Source of the DNA: Segatella copri
GTDB taxonomy: Bacteria; Bacteroidota; Bacteroidia; Bacteroidales; Bacteroidaceae
Reading direction: 5' to 3'
Assembly: GCF_009494395.1 (NCBI RefSeq)
Contig: NZ_VZCB01000043.1
Coordinates: 1-50,199 of the forward strand
DNA: 50,199 bases
The translations under genes were made by a program, and so were the position numbers. The notes below the pieces were generated by a model. It saw nothing but the letters and a program-made list of their open reading frames with translations, had not been told where the DNA came from and searched no databases. This document shows positions 41,286 to 49,686 of this stretch, in pieces. Within the stretch, counting starts at the first letter, position 1, and the number at the start of each line of letters is the position of its first letter.

Positions 41286-41746
41286 CTGCTCTTCAAGGGT
41301 TTGTTCATCACATAGCGTATGGCATCCTGCTCATACACCTCTTTTGTTTTCACAGGGTGCTTCTTGATCCATTCCACCAGTTCTTCCTTGCTGAAATAGA
41401 TGGTCTTGCCGTTTGGCTTGTAATGGGGAATGGCAAAGGTACGTGTCAGTTTGTAAAGCTGACTCTTTGAAGCGTCAAGGAATACGCTTGCCTCGTCAAG
41501 GGTGAGCACGTCTTTTCCTGCAAAGAGCCATTTCTCCAAGCACTTGATGCGGTTCAGCACATCCTCCACTGGTCCAAGCAGCTTGAATGCTTCTTCCATT
41601 TGTTGAATGCGCTCGGCAAGTCTCATTGGTGTCATATCTGCCAGTTCTGGTTCTGTCAACTCGTGTTTATCCACGTCTATCGTTGGCGGTAGGATAGCGC
41701 CATCCTTTGGTGGATTGTTTGCCTGATTTGTTGTCTGTCCAATCAT
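41282..41746 (-). CDS. Excisionase-like helix-turn-helix protein
   Basis: This 154-residue protein has a helical N-terminal region, then the HTH_17 motif VLTLDEASVFLDASKSQLYK and HYKPNGKTIYFSKEELVEWI. It is the counterpart of the HTH protein at 32703-33020 and probably controls excision and replication of the outer element. Confidence 0.88.
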   Translation of the reverse strand: MIGQTTNQANNPPKDGAILPPTIDVDKHELTEPELADMTPMRLAERIQQMEEAFKLLGPVEDVLNRIKCLEKWLFAGKDVLTLDEASVFLDASKSQLYKLTRTFAIPHYKPNGKTIYFSKEELVEWIKKHPVKTKEVYEQDAIRYVMNKPLKSR

Positions 41747-41783
41747 TGTCGTAATTTTATTTATCGTTACACATAACGAGGTC

Positions 41784-41824
41784 GCCCTCCATAACCAGGT
41801 TTCTGATTACGGAGGGCAAAGGTA
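41784..41824 (-). promoter_or_regulatory. Promoter with inverted repeat before the HTH gene
   Basis: A leftward -7 box TACCTTTG (41824-41817) abuts GGAGGGC (41811-41817), which is the exact inverse of GCCCTCC (41784-41790). The repeat is an operator or leader hairpin. 41825-41903 has nothing more. Confidence 0.55.
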
Positions 41825-41903
41825 AGGGCATTTCTGCCCAATCGGATGGAAGTGCGCTTGACTGTCAACCGACTATCAAGCCAACTGTCAAGGTTTTCAT
41901 CTG

Positions 41904-42767
41904 TCAGATGGTGTCCTTGCTGTCATTTTTACCGCAATCTGCTATTTCTTGCACTTTCTTGCGGATAGCCTCATAGATACTGGCGTTGGTACTTTTGGCA
42001 TCACTGGTTGCTGAGGACAGCTTGGTTGTTGTAAGTGGCTTGTCTGTTGATGAAGACAGAATGAGTTTATGCTTGGCAATGACCGATTGCCATTGCTTGC
42101 AAATCAAGTTCTTGCTGCAGAGCATGTCAAAGAAGAATGCCACACGTCTGTTACTTCTCGCCTTTAGCTGCTTGCAGACTTGGCACGAGAAGAGTTTTCG
42201 CATATCCTCTTCCGACACATCGGCTGAGAACAAATGAACCTCATTGGCATGGCGCGCAATGAGGTTCAACTGAGTAGAATCAAAGTAACATTGAAAGTCC
42301 TGTTTCGGTTTGGTTTCTTGTGCTGTTTGTAATATTGACGGTGGTTTACCATGGAGATACTGACCGTTTGGAGGCGGCTCCGTGGTGTTGAACTTGTGAT
42401 GAAGAGCCTTGTAGTCATGATACTCGAAATCCACTTTGGTAAAGAATATGACTACCAAGTCCTCACGTTCTTCAAGAAACTCCTCCATGATGTAGAAGTT
42501 CTTCTTGTGCTCGTTCTTGCCTGCCGCATACTGGCAGTCCGTATAGGAATGGCTGTTGAGAAAGTCCTTTTTATAGCGGTGATACAGTTTACCGCATCCT
42601 ATTACTTCCGTCTGATAGCACTCATGGGCTTCCTTGAAGAACAGCCACAATTTGTTGGTACCACAAATGCCACCTACACCGTTAGCGAAGGTGCATTCAT
42701 TGCATTGGGGTAAAAAGAGAGAACGAGGAGTCGTCTCGTCCTTGGTTGTTTGATGTATTATTATGTT
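41904..42767 (-). CDS. Cysteine-containing element protein, apparent frameshift near its start
   Basis: The frame encodes LWLFFKEAHECYQTEVIGCG and a helical C-terminus. The only in-frame start near the body is TTG at 42650, but the frame stays open upstream with FLPQCNECTFANGVGGICGT, a C-x-x-C ... C pattern that looks conserved. An ATG at 42771 reads MEHNNTSNNQGRDD in another frame and meets a stop at 42700. A one-base slip at the TTTTT run near 42715 would join them. It is either a frameshifted gene, a sequencing error or a non-ATG start. Function unknown. Confidence 0.5.
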   Translation of the reverse strand, partial: NIIIHQTTKDETTPRSLFLPQCNECTFANGVGGICGTNKLWLFFKEAHECYQTEVIGCGKLYHRYKKDFLNSHSYTDCQYAAGKNEHKKNFYIMEEFLEEREDLVVIFFTKVDFEYHDYKALHHKFNTTEPPPNGQYLHGKPPSILQTAQETKPKQDFQCYFDSTQLNLIARHANEVHLFSADVSEEDMRKLFSCQVCKQLKARSNRRVAFFFDMLCSKNLICKQWQSVIAKHKLILSSSTDKPLTTTKLSSATSDAKSTNASIYEAIRKKVQEIADCGKNDSKDTI

Positions 42768-42773
42768 CCATTT

Positions 42774-44990
42774 TTATTCTTCGAACGCACTGTCCAATAG
42801 GGAAACAGCCTCGTCCTTTTTCTTATTGATGATTTTTGCGTAAATTTGTGTCGTACGCACCTCCGTATGACCGAGAAGTTTGCTTGTAGTGTATAGGTCT
42901 GCGCCCATGGTCAGCTCCATCGTGGCGAACGTGTGTCTTGAGACATGGTAGGTCACATGTTTGCTGATACCTGCCGCACGGCTCCATTCCGGGATGCAGT
43001 CGTAGTTCTTGCTTGGCAGTGTTGGAAACACCTTGTCCTCGTCACTCGCAGATCCACGCTCAGGCATCCAACGAAGGGCTTGCTTGTTGAGAGGAAGATA
43101 GAGAGGCTGCTTGGTCTTGTACTGTAATATCTCAACTCGTGTCTTGTCACCCTCGGTGATGATGTTTTTCCACTTCAAACTCTTCACGTCACTGATACGG
43201 AGTCCGCAGAAGCATGAAAACAGGAACGCCGCCTTGATATCCTCACGCTTGCAAGGGGTGTCAATCAGTCTCTTTACCTCGTCAACGGTTAGATACTCTC
43301 GCTTGGTACCGCCACCTTTCAGAACATCCATGCGAAGACGCAATACGGGATTGTCGTCCATTATCTCTTCCTCAATAGCCATGTTGAAGGCTGCTTTGAG
43401 GCATTTGAGATAGTTCATCACCGTGGATTTGGACGGATGGGTGTGCTTGTAGGTGATATAGTCGTTCAACAAGAACACCATGAAACCATTGCAGTATTCC
43501 TTGGTCATCTCTGCGAGTGTCACATTTGGCGAGTGTTCCCTCACTGCATTCAGCACGCTGTTCACCCAGTTTCGGGCAGATTGTCTTCCTCGCTCCACTT
43601 GTGCGTCACGGAATATCTCCAACCAATCCACAAGTCGCATTTTGATTCTCGACTTGTCTTTGAGCCCTGCGATACCGTTAGTGATGCTCATGATGCGTTG
43701 TGCCTTGATGGCATAGACTGCTTGCATCGTCTGCTTGTTCTGCTCCCTGGCAGCTGCGTCAACCTCTGGTATGAGATAAAGGCGCAGATAATCATAGGTA
43801 CGGCGACCGTTGACATTGATGGATAGATAGACCGACTTGTTGCCGTTGGCAAGTTCCTTGAAGCGGATTCTCACAGGCTCCTTGGTCTTGGAATTTCTCT
43901 TGCGCTCAGTCTCGGCAACGGCAATCTCTGTCTTCACCTTCTTAGTGGCAAGATACTCCTTGTATTTGTCCACGTTGGCATCTGGATCTTCTCCATGCGG
44001 CTTGTAGCCTCTTCTGCCGACACGCTTCTCAAAGGTTCCGTCCTTCAATGCTTTCATGCGTTCCTTGGCCTTTTTCTCAGCTTCTTTCCAGATTTCCTTG
44101 TGTTTCTCCTCGCTGTCATCCTTACGAAGGTAAAGACCAACTGACTCATAGGCACGTTGTCCCTTACCATAATATATATCAAGAAAGAGGGAACGGTCTC
44201 CATTGCGCATCTTGCGACTACGGACTATCACAGAACTGGTGTATTCCTCAACTTTCTCCACTTGGTTCAGCTCGTCAGAAGGATCCGTGAAAGTTTCTCC
44301 ATTGACAACCTCTCGCATCTTGCGTTCTTTCAGACGCTCTGCGGTTTCCATGACCAAGGCATTATTCTGCTTGTCAGCCTCGGTAATCTCTGGGTTGATA
44401 TAGAGCTTCAGAAACTCGTACTTGCGCTCACCATTATAATATATGTCGAAGTAGAGCGACTTGCTGCCGTTGGCAAGGTCCTTGAAACGAAGAGTGACAG
44501 CTTCACGCTTGTTGGGTCTGCCTCTATGTTTTTTGATTGTTCCATCTATGGCTCTGTCCTCACCGTCATCGTCAATAAACTTCCATTGGTGTCCTTCTCT
44601 GCCAGAAACGGCTCCAACGACTTCGTTTACCTCACTTTCCTTTCCCTTGACACTTTTGCCAGTTTTATCACTGCCGACTTTTTTCTTCTTACTTAAACGT
44701 GCGGTCTTCTTGCTTGAAGTTGTTGTAGAAGCAGGATGCTCCAAGGAAGCCTTCACTGTTTCCAACTTCCCAGACAGAATTTCTTGCACTCGTTGGTTCT
44801 TGATAGCTTCTGCCTTCTGCAAGGTCTCGGCATTGACAGCCTTAGCCTTGCCATCGTCCTCTGGAAGCAGATAAAGCTTCAAGAACTCATACGACCTCTT
44901 TCCACTTTTGTAAGTGTCGAGATAAATCGACTTTGTGCCATTCGCCAAATCCTTGTAGCGTATGCGCACAGGTTCATTGTTACTTCTCAT
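42774..44990 (-). CDS. Tyrosine integrase with four tandem arm-binding domains
   Basis: This 738-residue protein is about twice the normal length. Arm DNA-binding domains lie at residues about 6-73, 163-230, 253-316 and 371-437, each with the pattern K-x-L-x-N-G-x-K-S-x-Y-L then Y-E-F-L-x-L-Y. Lys/Ser-rich linkers separate them. Residues 450-550 are the core-binding domain. The catalytic domain is complete: Arg598 (CGLRISD), His682 and Arg685 (YHVSRHTFA), His708 (LLGHTEV), Tyr717. It lies just inside the right end of the 40-kb element, and TTTGTTAC repeats follow its start. It should integrate and excise the outer element. Confidence 0.93.
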   Translation of the reverse strand: MRSNNEPVRIRYKDLANGTKSIYLDTYKSGKRSYEFLKLYLLPEDDGKAKAVNAETLQKAEAIKNQRVQEILSGKLETVKASLEHPASTTTSSKKTARLSKKKKVGSDKTGKSVKGKESEVNEVVGAVSGREGHQWKFIDDDGEDRAIDGTIKKHRGRPNKREAVTLRFKDLANGSKSLYFDIYYNGERKYEFLKLYINPEITEADKQNNALVMETAERLKERKMREVVNGETFTDPSDELNQVEKVEEYTSSVIVRSRKMRNGDRSLFLDIYYGKGQRAYESVGLYLRKDDSEEKHKEIWKEAEKKAKERMKALKDGTFEKRVGRRGYKPHGEDPDANVDKYKEYLATKKVKTEIAVAETERKRNSKTKEPVRIRFKELANGNKSVYLSINVNGRRTYDYLRLYLIPEVDAAAREQNKQTMQAVYAIKAQRIMSITNGIAGLKDKSRIKMRLVDWLEIFRDAQVERGRQSARNWVNSVLNAVREHSPNVTLAEMTKEYCNGFMVFLLNDYITYKHTHPSKSTVMNYLKCLKAAFNMAIEEEIMDDNPVLRLRMDVLKGGGTKREYLTVDEVKRLIDTPCKREDIKAAFLFSCFCGLRISDVKSLKWKNIITEGDKTRVEILQYKTKQPLYLPLNKQALRWMPERGSASDEDKVFPTLPSKNYDCIPEWSRAAGISKHVTYHVSRHTFATMELTMGADLYTTSKLLGHTEVRTTQIYAKIINKKKDEAVSLLDSAFEE

Positions 44991-45031
44991 GTTACTTTGT
45001 TATTTATTCTACTTATTGTCATTTTGCGAGA

Positions 45032-45158
45032 TTTGTTACTCACGGTGCAAAGATACGAAAAATAATCGGATTTGTTACCCAAAACAAGAACCAATTACGA
45101 ACCATTAACTATGATAAATAATAAAATCAAATGGTAAAGTAACAAACAAATAACAAAA
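45032..45158. repeat. TTTGTTAC repeats beside the integrase, candidate arm sites
   Basis: TTTGTTAC at 45032-45039 and 45071-45078, its inverse GTAACAAA at 45139-45146, and a near copy (TAACAAAA) at 45151. One more copy lies inside the left end at 5273-5280. A leftward -7 box TATCTTTG (45055-45048) for the integrase lies among them. Confidence 0.5.
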
Positions 45159-45247
45159 TACACACTTTATCAAATGCCTGCTATATGCTGTATATATTAG
45201 CATTTACGCATAATTTCTTGTCATTTTGAATGTTGCATGAGATTTGA

Positions 45248-45263
45248 CGTTGTATTGTCGTTG
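45248..45263 (+). other. Candidate right attachment core (attR) of the 40-kb element
   Basis: CGTTGTAT, three bases, CGTTG matches 5233-5248 in direct orientation. It lies outside the arm-like repeats, as expected. Confidence 0.4.
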
Positions 45264-45338
45264 CTCGTTTCGACAATCAGGGCAATGCGAAGGCCTTTCT
45301 ACAGTGGAACGAGTGACAGGACTGGCTCCACGTTTTTT
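45264..45338 (+). ncRNA. Possible displaced 3' part of the structured RNA, with terminator
   Basis: This gene-free segment ends in a hairpin GTGGA/TCCAC (45304-45331, AGT/ACT inside) followed by TTTTTT. GACAATCAG (45272-45280) is the exact complement of CTGATTGTC at 5111-5119, and CTCCACGT (45326-45333) of ACGTGGAG at 5031-5038. This would fit the tail of the RNA whose head lies at 5001-5240, separated by insertion of the element. Confidence 0.35.
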
Positions 45339-45404
45339 GTATATATGTAACATGTGTAATTATTGCTGCAAAGGTAGCCAACAGCACTAATATTCTTAAG
45401 CTCT

Positions 45405-45860
45405 ATGGATAGATGGCCTATTTTTCAAACTCTGACGTTCAGAGAGTTTCCATTTCCTGTTGATCGATATGAGGAGTATGTCGACGGTAAACTCATCTCA
45501 CAAGGTGAAGTGCATTTTGAAATTCGTTTCAAACAGCATAATGGTGGTATCTTTACGAAGGCAGGATTGATTACTGTTAATTTACAGAATAATCCTATTC
45601 CTGAGAAAATTCTATCAAAGTTTGAGTTTGATAATTGTATCACAAACAATGATCGACTCGTGTTTTACATCAATGCAGAGCAATCCAACATTAACGATGC
45701 AGGACTTTCGGCGATAGGCCTGGTGATGGGGTATTCTCGAAAGAAAAAGAAATATGTTGAGAATGAACCTATTATCGGCAATGTTTTTACTATCGACCAA
45801 AAGGTCGCAAAAGTAGCGTTCCGTTTCGTGAACCCTGATAGATTAATTGAATTTTACTAA
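45405..45860 (+). CDS. Hypothetical protein, beta-rich
   Basis: This 151-residue protein has many strands (YEEYVDGKLISQGEVHFEIR) and no signal or membrane segment. It is followed after 12 bases by the next gene. No family is recognised. Its AT-rich codon use matches the genes to its right and not the element to its left. Confidence 0.6.
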   Translation: MDRWPIFQTLTFREFPFPVDRYEEYVDGKLISQGEVHFEIRFKQHNGGIFTKAGLITVNLQNNPIPEKILSKFEFDNCITNNDRLVFYINAEQSNINDAGLSAIGLVMGYSRKKKKYVENEPIIGNVFTIDQKVAKVAFRFVNPDRLIEFY

Positions 45861-45872
45861 ATAACTATTGTT

Positions 45873-46559
45873 ATGGATTTCTTGAAAGAATTGTTAGGAA
45901 GGTGTGTTGGAAAATCTGCGCTTGTTCAAAAAAACTTAGAAAAGGCAAGTGTTTCAAATTCTATGGGTAAAATAGAAGTTGTCGATCTAGGACTTCCATC
46001 TGGTGTATTATGGGCTACAGAGAATTTGGGCATATCTTCAGTTTATCCTTTGGGAAAATATTTTGCATGGGGTGAGACTGAATGTAAGACATCGTATGGC
46101 TGGGACTCATATACATTGTGTAAAGGAACTTATAATACTCTCTCAAAATACTGTTTAGATTCAAAATATGGAATTGTTGATGGGCTATTTGAACTGGACG
46201 GTAAAGATGATATAGCGACATTGACTTTAGGGAAAGAATGGCATATTCCATCAAAGAAGAATATGGAAGAACTTTTGTCTTATTGTTCTTGGAAGGTTGA
46301 GGCGCAGAATGGTATTTATGGTTGGAGAGTGACTGGACCTAATGGAAAATCGATTTATTTACCGGCAGCAGGTTCTGCAAGTGGAAATCGAGTTGCGGGA
46401 ATTGGGGAGTTTGGTAGGTATTGGACATCAACCTTGCATGAGGAAGGAAATTGTTCTGCTTATAATTTACGCTTTAACCAATCTACTTATGAATTGGTTG
46501 ATGATACACGTTTTTATGGTAGAATTATCCGACCAGTAAAGATTGTAGATTTACTGTAA
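45873..46559 (+). CDS. Fibrobacter-succinogenes-major-type (DUF1566-like) domain protein
   Basis: This 228-residue protein has VVDLGLPSGVLWATENLGIS, YFAWGETECKTSYGWDSYTL and the ending RFYGRIIRPVK, diagnostic of the C-type-lectin-like domain abundant in Bacteroidetes. It lacks a signal peptide, unlike most surface members, so it may act inside the cell. Role unknown. It is the second gene of the rightward run. Confidence 0.85.
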   Translation: MDFLKELLGRCVGKSALVQKNLEKASVSNSMGKIEVVDLGLPSGVLWATENLGISSVYPLGKYFAWGETECKTSYGWDSYTLCKGTYNTLSKYCLDSKYGIVDGLFELDGKDDIATLTLGKEWHIPSKKNMEELLSYCSWKVEAQNGIYGWRVTGPNGKSIYLPAAGSASGNRVAGIGEFGRYWTSTLHEEGNCSAYNLRFNQSTYELVDDTRFYGRIIRPVKIVDLL

Positions 46560-46574
46560 GTAATTTAGTGTGAT

Positions 46575-47174
46575 ATGAGTAATTTTATTTTTACCTCTCA
46601 TTTTCAAAAAAGATTTGAAAATGGGAATTTGACAGCAGTGTCTGAAAAAGACTATTCTTTTCAGAATATACCAATTGGCTATGGAGATAAAACTTTGGCT
46701 AATACTGTAATTGACTTTTGTATTGATAGAGTAGTATCCTTTGAAATTGTAAATCAAGATAAACAAAGGGATAAGGAACCATATGTTTTTAAGGATCGTT
46801 CTAAGTGTATACAAATTATATACCATTTGTCGGAAGATGAAAAGTCTATTGTGTCAATAGAAATGATACGTTTGGATTTAGGGTTTCATATTTGTTTTTA
46901 TGAAGATAAAAGCAGTGAGGCTATTCCTTCTGATTTGTTGAGAGAAGAAATTGCAACCGTGGATGAGTTTAGAAATGCTTATCCTGAACGATTGTTGTCT
47001 AATGATGAATTAGAAGAGGAGATAGAACGATGTGTAGATAGAATAGAAACTGCTCAGGATTATCTTTCTGATGAAGATGATTACAATGTGTGTGCAGTTT
47101 TGAGAAGTAAATTGGCTAATTATCGCCAAACATTGAGTGTGTTGCGTGAAGAGAAAATACGTAGAACAAAATAA
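46575..47174 (+). CDS. Hypothetical acidic protein
   Basis: This 199-residue protein has strands in the first 110 residues (FIFTSHFQKRFENGNLTAVS) and a helical, acidic C-terminus (SNDELEEEIERCVDRIETAQ). No family is recognised. It is close to genes on both sides, so it is probably co-transcribed with them. Confidence 0.6.
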   Translation: MSNFIFTSHFQKRFENGNLTAVSEKDYSFQNIPIGYGDKTLANTVIDFCIDRVVSFEIVNQDKQRDKEPYVFKDRSKCIQIIYHLSEDEKSIVSIEMIRLDLGFHICFYEDKSSEAIPSDLLREEIATVDEFRNAYPERLLSNDELEEEIERCVDRIETAQDYLSDEDDYNVCAVLRSKLANYRQTLSVLREEKIRRTK

Positions 47175-47175
47175 A

Positions 47176-47961
47176 ATGAATATGAATGATTTGAATGGTT
47201 ATTTAGAGTACAATGGATTGATTTATAAGATTCAGTCCATAGAACAACTTCGAGACTTTATGAATGGCCTTGGAGAAAAGTCAAAGGAGATGACAGAGCA
47301 AGAATTGGCTGTGTTGTGCCAAGTCTCATTTCGAGATTTTAATAAGGAGATTACCAATGATGATGATATAGTTTATTCATTGGGCAATAGATTGATTAGT
47401 GGCGTGTCTGATGTAGTCTGTAATCTTCAAACTGCAGTAACAGGCTCTGTTGTTGAATATAAGATAAAGGAAGGAACTGTTGCAATTTGCGACAATGCCT
47501 TTAATAAGAAAGGGGTACAACGCCGTAGAAATATCTATATGCCAAATAGTATTGTGACTATTGGTAAGAGTGCTTTTTCGCAAGCGAATATACAGGATGT
47601 GGTTTGGTCGCAAAAATTAAAGTTTATTGGAGCTTCTGCTTTTTATGGATGCAAACTCCTTAAGGCAAAGCAAGGATTGGATTTGCCAAAATCTTTAGCA
47701 TATATTGAGGCGGAGGCTTTTGAGAATTGCTACAATGTACTTAATGTTGTATTTCCCGACTCTATCAAAAAAATAGGCAGTTATGCTTTTAAGAACTGCG
47801 ACTCGTTAGAATGGGTCTATGTTCCTGATACGGTTATGGAGATGGGGTCTGGCGTGTTTGACAAGTGTGATAATCTTAAGGAAATAAGAATACCAAAAGG
47901 TAGCCGTACAAAGTTCGAGAAGTTGTTACCTTTCTCTATTGATAAGTTTGTTGAAGTGTAA
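47176..47961 (+). CDS. BspA-like leucine-rich repeat protein
   Basis: This 261-residue protein has LRR_5 repeats from about residue 110 on, with the pattern I-G-x-x-A-F-x-x-C (IGASAFYGCKLLKAKQGLDL, IKKIGSYAFKNCDSLEWVYV). It has no signal peptide, so it is cytoplasmic, unlike typical BspA surface proteins. The start at 47176 (directly after the previous stop) is preferred to an overlapping start at 47137. It is probably a protein-binding module. Confidence 0.85.
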   Translation: MNMNDLNGYLEYNGLIYKIQSIEQLRDFMNGLGEKSKEMTEQELAVLCQVSFRDFNKEITNDDDIVYSLGNRLISGVSDVVCNLQTAVTGSVVEYKIKEGTVAICDNAFNKKGVQRRRNIYMPNSIVTIGKSAFSQANIQDVVWSQKLKFIGASAFYGCKLLKAKQGLDLPKSLAYIEAEAFENCYNVLNVVFPDSIKKIGSYAFKNCDSLEWVYVPDTVMEMGSGVFDKCDNLKEIRIPKGSRTKFEKLLPFSIDKFVEV

Positions 47962-47979
47962 TTTTATAACTGTAAGATT

Positions 47980-48342
47980 ATGTTTGGAATATTTGGTTCA
48001 AGAAAGAGTATGAACGAGTCTTGCAAGAGAGTTTTGATGCAACTTTGCGAGACTATGAGAAATGCGCCTATTTATGCGGGTGTTGAAACCACGATGGCTG
48101 CTTCTTGTGAAGGAATGATAAGAATTCATCAAGAACAGAATGGGCGATTAGTGAATAATTTCGATTTTTATCCAAATTCAGATGGTTGGATAGATTCTGT
48201 GGCCATATATGGCTGTTATTTGGATAGTCATTATCGTACAATAAGTAGTTCCATGGAGATTTTTGGATTAAAGGTTTCTGAGATTTCACATGAAGGTAAT
48301 TATGTTGATTGTGAGTTGGATCAGAATCAATTTCCTCATTGA
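47980..48342 (+). CDS. Hypothetical protein
   Basis: This 120-residue protein begins MFGIFGSRKSMNESCKRVLM. No family is recognised. It could be an immunity-like small protein judging from size and neighbourhood. It is the last gene before a hairpin-rich spacer. Confidence 0.55.
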   Translation: MFGIFGSRKSMNESCKRVLMQLCETMRNAPIYAGVETTMAASCEGMIRIHQEQNGRLVNNFDFYPNSDGWIDSVAIYGCYLDSHYRTISSSMEIFGLKVSEISHEGNYVDCELDQNQFPH

Positions 48343-48353
48343 TAAATAAAGCT

Positions 48354-48610
48354 GCTATGCTGTGTCTTGAAAACACAGCATAGCATATCTTGGGATATTA
48401 TCATAAAAGAGCCCACTTGATTAGTGGGTTCTAAAAATGGGGTTGCATCGCTTATCACTCCTATTCGTAAAAATTCTATTTTTATAGTGAAGATTGGCAA
48501 TAAGAGCATGAAAGTTATCATGAAATGATGCATATTCAATTTAAATCGAAATCTATAGAATAGGACGCTATATTTATTTGCAAGCCTTGTGAATGAAAAA
48601 AACAAGGCTT
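48354..48610. terminator. Spacer with three perfect or near-perfect hairpins
   Basis: GCTATGCTGTGT/ACACAGCATAGC (48354-48384), GAGCCCACT/AGTGGGTTC (48409-48431) and AAGCCTTGT/ACAAGGCTT (48582-48610). They separate two transcription units; 48343-48671 has no gene. A -7 box TAATTTTG (48638-48645) follows for the next gene. Confidence 0.55.
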
Positions 48611-48671
48611 GCTGATACAACTTATCAAATTTTTGTTTAATTTTGCAATCGATACTAATAGATGCTACTAT

Positions 48672-48983
48672 ATGGAAAAGGATTCTGAAAAAATGAAGAT
48701 ATTGTGCATCGGTGTCGGTGGGGCTGGCACTAATGTAATCAATCGTATGAAGGATATTGGTATTCCGAATGCAGAGTTTCTGACATTTGGAGGATATCGC
48801 TATGACTATAGCCATCCCGAAATTCCTCATTATAATCTTATAGAAGTCAATGAAATAGATAGCTTGCCTAATGGTTCTGGACCAAAGGTCTTTGAAAGGT
48901 TGGCTAATAATGTTGCCGATGATATAAAGGAAGTTCTTTTGTGTCATTTAAACTCTCGTAAGTTAGAAAATGAAAGAGTGTAA
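48672..48983 (+). CDS. FtsZ-like mini-protein (N-terminal GTPase segment only)
   Basis: From the ATG at 48672 the protein is 103 residues. ILCIGVGGAGTNVINRMKDI matches the first nucleotide-binding loop of FtsZ; LPNGSGPKVFERLANNVADD corresponds to the loop 3 region. It ends before the glycine-rich GGGTGTG loop and catalytic T7 loop, so it cannot be a complete GTPase. The start at 48672 fits the -7 box at 48638-48645; the longer frame starts upstream of it. It overlaps the lipoprotein gene by 14 bases. Confidence 0.65.
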   Translation: MEKDSEKMKILCIGVGGAGTNVINRMKDIGIPNAEFLTFGGYRYDYSHPEIPHYNLIEVNEIDSLPNGSGPKVFERLANNVADDIKEVLLCHLNSRKLENERV

Positions 48984-49686
48984 ATATTGGATAGTTGTAC
49001 TGCTACAGCTGTGCTTTCTTTCTATCAGTTGTGGAGAAAAGGGGGCAAAACAAGTTGCTCCTGCTCAAGATCATGCCTTTTTGAAATATGAAAATGATGA
49101 AGATGAAAAGTATTCGCAAGCGATGATAGCACAAATCATCAAACATTTTCATCTGCCAAATAATACTGTTGTAACAGATGAGGATGTTGATGCAATCTTG
49201 TTGAGAAGCGTTGATGGGGGAGATGGCATTTATGGCGGTGACGTAGTTAGCATTTGGAAATATTATAAGAAGCAGAATGATATTCAAGAAATAGTTACGG
49301 CGCATCCTATGGCAGATTTGTTATGGTATAATCCAGATAAAAAACATGGTGTAACGATAGGGCTAGATTCTGTTTTTGTGGCAAGTGAAGCCATGCTTGT
49401 CCCTCTAAATCCTGATGTGGTAGTTGTAAATGGAACAACAGACAAGATGAATACAATTTATACTTTTATAGTAGATAAGGATGCGGGAAAGGCAATATTG
49501 TTACCCTCTAATCTCGGCTGTGTAGGTTTCACATCTGAAGATGGACTACCAATCTGCCAGTCTTATCGTCATTATTCTGATACTAGGTTTGGTAGGTATT
49601 CTGTGGTATCTGTTTATGATTTGGATGGAAACCTCGTCAAGGAAATGTCGTTTGAAGATTATAAAAAAGACACTAGTGATTTCTAA
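48970..49686 (+). CDS. Predicted lipoprotein
   Basis: This 238-residue protein has a signal peptide and lipobox (VVLLQLCFLSISCGEKG). The mature part has several strands (VDGGDGIYGGDVVSIWKYYK, VSVYDLDGNLVKEM). No family is recognised. It overlaps the FtsZ-like gene, which suggests coupled expression. Confidence 0.65.
   Translation: MKECKYWIVVLLQLCFLSISCGEKGAKQVAPAQDHAFLKYENDEDEKYSQAMIAQIIKHFHLPNNTVVTDEDVDAILLRSVDGGDGIYGGDVVSIWKYYKKQNDIQEIVTAHPMADLLWYNPDKKHGVTIGLDSVFVASEAMLVPLNPDVVVVNGTTDKMNTIYTFIVDKDAGKAILLPSNLGCVGFTSEDGLPICQSYRHYSDTRFGRYSVVSVYDLDGNLVKEMSFEDYKKDTSDF

Noticed and set aside
48336..48947. Leftward 203-codon frame
   Set aside because: It is antisense to the FtsZ-like gene and runs through the hairpins.
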